Made by a program: the position numbers and the translations under genes. From assembly GCA_907165275.2 (NCBI GenBank), contig OU015675.1:2993501-3057500 (forward strand): a DNA stretch of 64,000 bases. Reading direction: 5' to 3'. The notes below the pieces were generated by a model. That model did not search any database and had not been told where the DNA came from. It saw only the letters and a program-made list of their open reading frames with translations. Below, one piece after another: positions 58,501 to 64,000 of this stretch. Numbering within the stretch: the first letter of the stretch is position 1; each line of letters begins with the position of its first letter. This DNA is from Zygaena filipendulae. Its lineage: Eukaryota; Arthropoda; Insecta; Lepidoptera; Zygaenidae.

Positions 58501-59017
58501 GGTGCTGGTCGGCGGCCCCAACGGCAAGACCAACCACGCCAACCTCATCCGCATCAGCAGCCTCCCCGAGGGCGCGTACGCCGCCCCCCCGCGCGAGGCC
58601 GCGCCCCCCACACCCGACCCCTTCGACGCGCTGCCCGACGCGCTCAAGCGGTTCGGCCCCCACGCCGGCCCCCACGCGGGCTACGGCTACCCGCGCGACT
58701 ACGACGGCGACCACTCGGACGAGGGCGAGGAGGTGCGCCGGCCGCCCGCGCCCGCGCCCGCGCAGCGCAACCCGTCGCCGCCCGGCGAGTGGGGCAGCCC
58801 GCGCCGCCCGCCGCCCCACCAGCCCCACCAGCCCCACCAGCCCCACCAGCCCCACCAGCCCCACCAGCCCAACCAGCGGTTCCCGCGCCCGTGGCCGCCG
58901 CGCGCCCCCTTCCGGCCGCCCGGCTTCGCGCCCCAGCAGCAGTTCTGGCCGAGGAGCAACGGCCCGCGCCCGCCCAACCGCTGGATGAGCCCCCCCCGGC
59001 CGCAGAGGTTCTGGTGA
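43521..59017 (+). CDS. RPRD2: RPRD2-like protein (Pol II CTD-interacting domain), 15 coding exons, 809 aa
   Basis: Coding exons: 43521-43807, 44441-44588, 46383-46512, 47268-47443, 49367-49544, 50036-50176, 50702-50824, 51747-51872, 52966-53036, 53702-53806, 54496-54583, 56367-56459, 57281-57378, 57730-57823, 58446-59017. All are GT-AG, the phases agree and the total is 2430 nt. Residues ~8-140 form a CID: FEKRLATLKDTQESIQALSS, HHKKIVASWLNVLKRV, RLVLFYLANDVIQYSKRK and VRPKILRIFKIWEQRSVY. Residues ~189-265 are a RPRD-type coiled coil (EKDLTEGIGCVERYTQALQR, then VVAYAYKNFGSRVRALKRKL). The rest is low-complexity and Pro-rich, ending in (HQP)n and PRPQRFW. RPRD proteins bind phosphorylated Pol II CTD and recruit a Ser5 phosphatase. 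Human RPRD2 is much longer. The ATG at 43521 follows an AT-rich leader. RPRD1 is excluded by the long Pro-rich tail. Confidence 0.88.
45564..46292 (+). mobile_element. P-like DNA transposon, internally deleted, 8-bp target duplication
   Basis: The 729-bp element has perfect ~28-bp inverted ends beginning CTCAGACGAAATAAAAACTC. It is flanked by identical 8-mers ACAACGTG (45556-45563, 46293-46300). Eight-bp duplications occur in P and hAT elements; the THAP-like start inside (45754) favours P. The insertion splits a CRE-bearing MITE, whose sequence is restored when the element and one 8-mer are removed. Non-autonomous. Confidence 0.88.
45754..45810 (+). pseudogene. Start of a THAP zinc finger (P transposase N-terminus), truncated
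   Basis: ATG opens MPNCVVKGCKNQSTKNKK and then stops at 45808-45810. M-P-x-C-x4-C is the opening of the C2CH THAP DNA-binding domain, which begins P-element transposases and THAP proteins. The remaining Cys and His ligands are absent, so the domain is not functional. A splice past the stop cannot be excluded but nothing downstream looks like transposase. Confidence 0.7.
46995..47186 (-). mobile_element. Helitron-like repeat copy in reverse, RPRD2-like intron 3
   Basis: TTCTCGTGTCACAATGTTAG, CCTCCGAAACGGCTTGACCG, TTCCTGCGGGAATTCCGAAA and AAGCGGGTGAAACCGCAGGG before ACAGCTAGT. The terminal hairpin and CTAG end are intact. A forward copy with the same body is at 51440-51632. Confidence 0.7.
47547..47675 (+). 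repeat. tRNA-headed SINE, 3'-truncated, RPRD2-like intron 4
   Basis: GATTGGCGCAGTAGGTCACC (A box) and GGGTTCGATTCCCGGTG (B box), then GACTTTGTGTGATGAACAGG, nearly identical to 19215-19330. It runs directly into the CATACTCGG repeat instead of its own tail. Confidence 0.75.
47685..48605 (+). repeat. Two tandem copies of the CATACTCGGAAAGT repeat, RPRD2-like intron 4
   Basis: Copy one is 47685-48000, copy two 48001-48605, each starting TTTCATTACTCATACTCGGA and ending CCCCTAGGATAACAATGTAC. Copy one has a ~40-bp inverted CTAGGGGTGAAAGTAACTTA / TAAGTTACTTTCACCCCTAG hairpin at 47910-47986. Copy two is interrupted near 48255-48420 by unrelated AT-rich sequence with a repeated TTTTTCTT(A/T)AGCTAATTCC flank, which looks like an insertion with a direct repeat. 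Confidence 0.7.
49790..49945 (+). mobile_element. Helitron-like remnant, RPRD2-like intron 5
   Basis: CTAGCTGTTTCTCGCAGTTT, TTAATTTCGGAGTTCTCGCA and GTCGTTAAGGCGTGAATGTG mark a decayed forward copy. Confidence 0.55.
50416..50461. other. Small perfect hairpin, RPRD2-like intron 6
   Basis: ATTACAATTTGGTATGT and ACATACCAAATTGTAAT are exact 17-bp inverted repeats around a 12-base loop. It is too short for a typical microRNA precursor and may be a MITE end or solo hairpin. Confidence 0.6.
51440..51632 (+). mobile_element. Helitron-like repeat copy, RPRD2-like intron 7
   Basis: CTAGCTGTGCCCCGCGGTTT through GTGACACGAGAATTTTATAT. It is preceded at 51246-51420 by a sequence shared with 61680-61860 in reverse (GGATGCCTACGCCATACAAA, TCAGGTCTCTACGACCAGCG), so the mobile unit is probably longer than the core. 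A (CA)n run is at 51651-51679. Confidence 0.65.
51747..51872 (+). CDS. RPRD2: RPRD2-like exon 8 with two candidate acceptors
   Basis: The exon reads TSATMSQKSQDALPGLDLLT ... SFYGTMDSIS. Acceptor CCGCTCCGACAG at 51746 is required by the phase-1 end of exon 7. An upstream AACAG at 51721 would add 25 bases and shift the frame. Use of the downstream site is inferred from phase only. Confidence 0.7.
52005..52207 (+). mobile_element. Helitron-like repeat copy, RPRD2-like intron 8
   Basis: CTAGCTGTCCCCCGCGATTT, TTAGTTCCCGAGGGAATTCC and AACAACGTGACACGTGATTT, the same subfamily as the arrays at 7277 and 10955. A CRE-bearing MITE copy (52340-52580) follows. Confidence 0.7.
53055..53230 (+). mobile_element. 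Helitron-like remnant, RPRD2-like intron 9
   Basis: CTAGCTGTTCCCAGCGGTTT and CACCCGCGGTAATTCCCGAG open it; it decays into an AT-rich tail with AACAAACAAACAAA. It starts 18 bases after exon 9. At 53430-53545 a GAATCATTTGAATTAGTTTT / CGAACGATTC inverted pair flanks GATTCGCATGCGAATG. Confidence 0.55.
53563..53682 (+). repeat. 7-bp minisatellite (CCCCTGT)n just upstream of exon 10
   Basis: About sixteen tandem CCCCTGT/CCCGTGT/CCCCCGT units end some 20 bases before the exon 10 acceptor. The complementary strand is a series of GGGG runs spaced by three or four bases, a strong G-quadruplex pattern. In the transcript it reads as a C-rich pyrimidine-dominated tract where the polypyrimidine tract should lie. 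Confidence 0.92.
53956..54190. mobile_element. Near-perfect 235-bp palindromic MITE, TAA-flanked
   Basis: CCGCCGCACTCAGAGTCGAC to GTCGACTCTGAGTGCGGCGG, with TAA on each side. The arms meet at GAGATGTAACTTAATTAG, leaving almost no loop. Identical architecture to 39683-39919; TTA/TAA duplications at three copies suggest PIF/Harbinger mobilisation. It lies in RPRD2-like intron 10. Confidence 0.87.
54496..57378 (+). CDS. RPRD2: RPRD2-like exons 11-13: repeated DVDHRxL-polyproline module
   Basis: Exon 11 (54496-54583) reads DVDHRGLLPPPPPPP, exon 12 (56367-56459) DVDHRMLPSLPPPPP and exon 13 (57281-57378) DVDHRNLISLTHQPPP. Each motif sits at the start of the exon and is followed by prolines. Exons 12 and 13 share phase 1 starts. 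The arrangement indicates exon duplication. Polyproline runs of this kind can bind WW, SH3 or EVH1 domains; that is a family inference only. Intron 12 has a CT-rich stretch (57120-57250) before exon 13. Confidence 0.75.
54901..56036. repeat. Modular fold-back of CTCGAG-GCGTCAGAT units, RPRD2-like intron 11
   Basis: The motif (A)ATACTCGAGCGCGTCAGAT opens the region at 54901 and recurs in decayed form at about 55055. In the opposite orientation, ATCTGACGCGCTCGAGTATTT-like motifs stand at about 55745, 55884 and 56012, roughly 130 bases apart. Between them, AATCTGCCGATTTTC / GGCAGATTTTCG and CACCTCCAAA / CACCCCCACC motifs recur in the same order. No ORF is present. I do not recognise the family. 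Confidence 0.6.
58446..59017 (+). CDS. RPRD2: RPRD2-like terminal exon (GC-rich, His-Gln-Pro repeat)
   Basis: The exon starts HGMYNQLEAGRRASFNNNKV and ends at TGA 59015-59017. A perfect CCCCACCAG 9-bp repeat near 58814-58870 encodes six or seven HQP units. The C-terminus is rich in Pro, Arg and aromatic residues (RPWPPRAPFRPPG, FWPRSNGPRPPNRW). GC content is extreme, which also creates a 233-codon frame on the minus strand that is a shadow. Confidence 0.85.
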
Positions 59018-59197
59018 TCCGGCCCCCAGTGATGTACAGTGACCGTGTGAAATACAATACTGTTTGTGTAAAGTGACGTGCGGTGCACACAAACACACAC
59101 ACACACACACAGTGCGGACTTTTATTGGTACGAATATGTGTATAGTTTGTGGGGTGAATGAGTGAGTGGTTTCGTTTGAATACTTGACTCCGAACGC

Positions 59198-59203
59198 AAT
59201 AAA
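59198..59203 (+). terminator. Poly(A) signal of the RPRD2-like gene
   Basis: AATAAA lies 181 bases after the stop codon. The 3' UTR before it contains a (CA)n run at 59086-59112. Confidence 0.55.
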
Positions 59204-59504
59204 TTAGCTTTGGTTTACACAACAGAATCGGCAGCCCTGAGTGTTTTTAACACGTTTATAATAGCTTCGCCTGTATCTATGTAACGGAATCCGTGAACGT
59301 GATTTTCACCCCCTTAAAACGTCAGATTGATTTTAAATTTTACACACTCTTCAAGGACCGATGACAATGCAATAATATTATAGTTGGTCCCATTCTCCTT
59401 ACCCAGGATCTTCAGGATAGTCCAAGTTCGAAGGCGCGTGTTACGTGCGTATGACTTAATTTATGAGACAAGCATAATAATATAGGCACTGGCAGGATCA
59501 GGAC

Positions 59505-59850
59505 AGCGATGATAGCTCAGTGGTTAGTGCGTTCGGATTAAACGCCGCAAGGTGTAGGTTCAAATCCTAACAATGAGCTTGAGCTGTCGGTGAAGGAAAA
59601 CATCGTGAGGAAACCATAGCATGGTGGCAGGGCGCTCTCTAGTGCCCGGCTGGCTAGCTACCACCTTCAAGTTGCAAATCTGTCGCCAAACACCAGACGG
59701 TGTGTTCCGGCAGCCCCACTTGAAAGCCAGTTCCCATCCCCATTCCAGGTCGGCAACGCACCTGCATGCCTTCTGGTGTTGCACATGTCTATGGGCGGCG
59801 GTAATCACTTACCATTAGGTGTAGCACTTGCACGTTTGCCCCCTATGCCA
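59505..59850 (+). repeat. SINE with a different tRNA-like head and the shared tail
   Basis: Head: GATGATAGCTCAGTGGTTAG (A box) and GGTTCAAATCCTAAC (B box). Body: CATCGTGAGGAAACC and ACCAGACGGTGTGTTCCGGC. Tail: CATGCCTTCTGGTGTTGCAC ... GGGCGGCGGTAATCACTTAC, ending in CCCCTATGCCATAAAAAAAA, the same tail as the 19215 SINE. Confidence 0.78.
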
Positions 59851-60082
59851 TAAAAAAAAATCCACTATCCGGAGACACGGTAGTACATGTATAATTTTTT
59901 TTTCATGAGTAAAGGCTACAACATCCAAGCAAGGCAGCAAATCACGCATTCCAATCACAGGGAGCTAGTTACAACATTAATAAATTATCGTTTGAACAAC
60001 TAAAAGACACAAAAAAGTGTGTTTTACTGTATTAAAGCGTGGGGTGCTTTGAGATATTGTCATAATAGAATCCCACCCAAAA

Positions 60083-60330
60083 CTAGCTGTTTCCCGCGGT
60101 TTCACCGGCATAATTTCGGAGATCCCGCCGGTATTCGGGGATACAAGTAGGTACTACCCTATATTTCTTGCTGTACTTACCCTTTATGACTTGTAGTAGG
60201 TATGCAAAATTTAATGTATTTTCATCCGTGCTAATTTCGGAGTGACCTTGGGAATCCCGGGATGAATTGTATCCTATGTCATGATTGGTAGAGTCGTTAT
60301 TCGTTAAGGCGTGAAAGCGTAACAAACAAA
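60083..60330 (+). mobile_element. Helitron-like remnant in the 3' intergenic region
   Basis: CTAGCTGTTTCCCGCGGTTT, CATAATTTCGGAGATCCCGC and GTTAAGGCGTGAAAGCGTAA. A second partial head TAATTTCGGAGTGACCTTGG near 60232 suggests a duplicated core. Confidence 0.6.
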
Positions 60331-60502
60331 CAAACTCATTTTTACTTTTACTTTATCGATCAGTCTGACGAAGCAGCGCCTCTAGCTCTACTTTCACGTC
60401 ACAAACCTAACAGCCTATCTTTTTTTATTCCCTTCAATTAGCTTATCACTTAGGGCTGCCCAAGTTTGATCAATGATAAATCAAGTAAACTTTAGTACTA
60501 AT

Positions 60503-60847
60503 GGGTATGTTCCGTTATTACGTATAGCACTGTAAGCTATGACGTCAATTTAGTATACTGTGAAGCTAGTTACTGTTTCAAAGGGAATTCAGTCCAGTAC
60601 ACTATCATGGATGTCATTGTAATGTCACGCTGTCGACCACTTATTGACGACCGACCTATGCGGTTGATCAATCATTGGTCCGAGTTTGATCACGTGATCA
60701 AACCACTGAGAGCACCTTGCCTCGAAAACGCCAGTGCCCACCGTAAAAAAATGGCGACGATTGACGTCATCTGTCTGCTATAACGGAACGATTTTCTCCT
60801 CACTGCGAGAACTGGGCGAGTGCTATCAGTAATAACGAAACATACCC
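60503..60847. mobile_element. MITE with GGGTATGTTCCGTTATTAC ends
   Basis: GGGTATGTTCCGTTATTACG and GTAATAACGAAACATACCC are inverted, with TATAGCAC / GTGCTATC continuing the arms to about 28 bp. Interior contains GATCACGTGATC and GACGTCA sites. 345 bp, non-coding. Confidence 0.75.
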
Positions 60848-61679
60848 AATATAATATTTAATGATTACGTATAAATACATTACAAAAACTTGAAGTGCCT
60901 GTTTCACGAACTAATAAATAGCATTGTTATTGGGGCATTGAATTGTCACGGAAGAGGTGAAATGGGCCCTTAGAATACAGGATGTTACCAAACGTTCTGC
61001 GTCTCTGCGACTTGGAGGAAGCATCGCTTCAGAGATTACGATAAAATGAAAGAAGTTATTTCCCCAATTACATTCAGCATCAGAAATACGTAACCACTTT
61101 TCACAATAGGTAGTTCTTAATGCAATAAAAATAATAATATCTAATGAGTGACGAAATTGTTTACATATTTGTTGACTTTACAGGTCTATAAACTCATGAG
61201 GCTAGTGAACTTACTTATTACTTGAATTGAAATTATTATTAATTTGAAATACTTTCAGATTATTTTACTTAAAATTTATGCATACGTACAGTTAGTGTTA
61301 GAAATATTATGTAATCACTTTTTACATCTTATTGCGCTTGTTTACTTTTACGTTTAACGATTGACAAGACGTGTTTACATGATTTTAAATCTGACCGTAC
61401 ATGCAGGAACTTCTGCTTCTTCCCTTCTTTTTCTTCCTCTTTAATAATATCGTCTATTATTATAATTCTGCCAATGACAATGTTTCTTAAAGTCTCTCCT
61501 ACTTCTTCAATTATGGCGAAACGCCAATGACAATGTTAGATCGATCCCCAAGTTCTCTCGAAAACCAGTTTCCTGCTCAGGGTTCCAAATTGCTGATACC
61601 TACTGAAAGGTGACTGAAATAACGACAACGCGATACGCGTGTTTTCTGTACGGCTTTCACCCGTCAATAACCCAGGAAC

Positions 61680-62025
61680 TTCCCTGTCTCCCTGATATAG
61701 AGGGTAGGCAAGGAATACGGACAGATCGACTGACAATGAACGCACAGCCTAAACCGCTGATCATAGAGATCTGAAACCTGGAGGGTGTGTTCTTTGTATG
61801 ACGTAGGCATCCGATAAGAAAGGATTTTAGAAAATTCAACCCCTTATGGGAGTGAAAAGGGGTTGCAAAGTTGTTATGAAATATTTTTTTTATTTTTTAT
61901 TTTAATTTATTTTATTTATTTTACATAATCCACAGCATTTAATAACTATGTACGTAATGAAAAACTATGTAATTCCGCGGGAACTCTAAAATTATTGCGG
62001 GTGAAACCACGCGCGACAGCTAGTA
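61680..62025 (-). mobile_element. Helitron-like element, long variant, reverse
   Basis: Shares CAGCCTAAACCGCTGATCAT and TTTGTATGACGTAGGCATCC with 51300-51400 in reverse and ends AATTCCGCGGGAACTCTAAA, GCGGGTGAAACCACGCGCGA, CAGCTAG. It shows that some copies carry about 150 bp of extra internal sequence. Confidence 0.6.
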
Positions 62026-64000
62026 TATACATATACATAGATGCGGGTGTAAGAAGTTATAGTTTGTATAACAACATATCATACTTATAACGCCATCGAC
62101 GAATGTTATGCTCATTATCAAAAATATATCGACGAATTTTCGTTGTGTTGCAGTTTCTTGTATTTCATGTCAGCCTTCTAAAAAGCCAGTTTCATAATTT
62201 TGCCAATAGATGTACCATATTATACAAAAATTCATGTATTACATAAGTAAAAGAAAAAAAAAAACAAATTAATTACGATAATTTTTATAAAGTTACCAGT
62301 TTTATTGTAATCTGTGTACACAGCACTATCTTCAAGTCTGAGGAATGCAAATTGTTTGGTATCACCATGACATAGAATATAAATAGTTTTACATTATGTA
62401 CAATACTTGATTATTTGAAAAAATAATTTCGAATGTTGTGTCTTTTTTTCTTCCTTCATAGTCTATTGTATCATAAAAGAGAAGAAAAAAATTTATTTTT
62501 GTTTATTAAAGCGTTTCCTTCTAGTTTATAGTTCGTTCCTTGTTGTCTGTGGATCATGTAGTCTTAATATGGTTTGTGGAGTTTTTGTGGCAGCTGTTTG
62601 TTAAGTGTATTGTGTATCGAATACGATCTATACTGTGTTTTGATCGTAGAAACTGACTAATTGGATGCTCAGTAAAAAATGAAATATCGTGACGTATAAA
62701 TGGATAATTAAATTCAGACAGCACTAGATCGATGCGACACGTAGTGATATTCCTAAATATTTTAAATAATCGATTAATCCGATGATCGTGTACACAATTG
62801 GCTACTTGACAATATTTTTTTAGTCCGTCGTGTAGATCACAGATATCTAGTAAATTAAGTCGGGGAAGATTAGTAAAAAATATTGGACACGTATTTTTTA
62901 TTTTTTTAAGTAATCAAAAAATAACGGCGATACATTGAGTTGAAATTTCGCGTGAAGTCACAACCCGGTGCAATTTGTATAGGGCTTATACTGAATATTG
63001 AAGTCACGAGTCCCCCGCCCTAAACTTTAATGCGCTTTATCTATGTTTATTTTCATTAATTTGAAAAGCAAAAAATACGTGTCTATTATTTTTTTATATT
63101 CTAACTGTCGGACTAATTAGAATTTTGATTTTCATACCCTGGAGAATACCCAATTGGGTTATAATATTAATTGATAGTCAAAGAATTCGATAAAATACGA
63201 GTTAATTTGTTTTTTAATTTCATAATAATTTCGTAATCGATTGATTGATAACGTAATCGATTGATCAATTACCAATAAGGCGCATCATTACGTGTCGCGT
63301 CGCTTGACTGCTTAACTTGGCTAAAGATCAAACGATCTTTACGAAGGCTACATTTCCCATGGTCATTGAAAATAAATAATATAATTTTAAAAGTTACATT
63401 TATTCGAGAAATAAGAGCTTATAAAAGCGTGTGCGCACTTGTTACGACTAAGAATTTTGAGTATATTTATATTATAGGATTAATTATATTAAAATTAGTT
63501 TGTTAATCCGTTTGTCAAGTGTGCGCTTAGCTTTATCCTAAGATAACAATATTCACCCCTTTAAAATGTCAGTTAAACTTGATCATTGGTGAGCTTTAGT
63601 CGTCTCTTTAATGGCACCGTCTAATTGTAAGAGATAGAAGATCAGCGATTAAATTTAACTGACATTCACAAGTTAGGCTAGCATAGTTTTAATGTAATGG
63701 TTTGGGATATTAATTATTGCTTGTATCCCTTTTCTATATAAATTAATATTATAGTAGGTATAGAAACTCGCTATTGTCTCTGAGTCGACGTTTTAGTAGT
63801 TTTAAATAATAGTTAAAGGCACTATTTCTTTCTGCTTATACAAAAATAAAGCTTAACAATAAGGTTGTATATTATTTAATGTCTCATGCATTTATCTGAT
63901 GAGTAGGCGTTAAGGGTTGGTCTGATATGTGAGAGGATAAAATTTTCTTTTCATTACGATTTAAAATGGGCTTTTTAGATTATCTTTATATGTATTTTAA
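62026..64000. other. AT-rich 3' intergenic DNA with two MITEs
   Basis: No gene is recognisable. Contains the CRE-bearing MITE 62800-63151 (AATT on both sides) and a ~100-bp inverted element at 63565-63664 (TGTCAGTTAAACTTGATC ... GATTAAATTTAACTGACA). The rest lacks visible structure. Confidence 0.6.
62800..63151. mobile_element. CRE-bearing MITE, AATT-flanked
   Basis: GGCTACTTGACAATATTTTT at the left and GAGAATACCC at the right, with AATT at 62796-62799 and 63152-63155. One CRE-like site has decayed (GTGAAGTCACAACC). A 30-base insert (GATCACAGATATCTAGTAAA...) separates the left end from the core. Confidence 0.8.

Noticed and set aside
58409..59110. 233-codon minus-strand frame opposite the RPRD2-like last exon
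   Set aside because: Shadow of a GC-rich exon; Arg/Ala/Gly-rich without domains.
59505..59580. Possible tRNA gene (also 19215 and 47547)
   Set aside because: A and B boxes are present but the cloverleaf is poor and SINE bodies and tails follow; these are SINE heads.

Overview
The window looks like nuclear DNA of a moth or butterfly (Lepidoptera). Exons are often very GC-rich and sit in AT-rich introns. The intervening DNA is packed with short non-autonomous transposons, including many copies of a Helitron-like repeat whose ends read CTAGCTGT(C/G)CCC(C/G)GCG, tRNA-headed SINEs, Jockey-like LINE fragments and terminal-inverted-repeat (TIR) elements. No bacterial features are present. The order assignment rests on recalled lepidopteran repeats and could not be tested by a search.

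Three protein-coding genes, all on the + strand, could be assembled exon by exon with compatible splice phases. (1) About 1701-4400: a TEX10/IPI1 homologue (rixosome, 60S ribosome biogenesis) in two coding exons, with an apparent one-base frameshift near 3582-3584. Its start codon lies 24 bases from a 654-bp PIF/Harbinger element, and a degraded duplicate of its 3' end lies downstream at 6281-6801. (2) 9429-36588: a complete 24-exon anoctamin-8-like (TMEM16) gene of 978 codons plus stop-inclusive length 979 codons. Introns carry Helitron arrays, LINE pieces, nested MITEs and two long minisatellites. (3) 43521-59017: a complete 15-exon RPRD2-like gene (CID domain, coiled coil, proline-rich tail), 809 aa. 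It contains three consecutive exons that each restart with DVDHRxL followed by prolines.

Intergenic and intronic layout: 1-1023 and 8529-9066 hold a palindrome-prone repeat. 4401-9428 is AT-rich DNA, the TEX10 duplicate, MITEs and the first Helitron array. 10955-12669 is a head-to-tail Helitron array with a MITE nested in it. 13328-15890 is LINE sequence broken by a TIR element. 36589-43520 and 59204-64000 have no recognisable gene, only repeats. A P-like element (45564-46292) with 8-bp target duplications and the first codons of a THAP zinc finger is inserted into an older CRE-bearing MITE inside RPRD2 intron 2.

The three genes belong to different cellular processes (ribosome assembly, membrane contact or lipid transport, Pol II CTD regulation), and nothing in the sequence suggests joint function. 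The most unusual material is in the repeats: an unexplained 1.1-kb modular fold-back in RPRD2 intron 11, MITEs that carry paired TGACGTCA sites, and clean nested insertions that show target-site choice.
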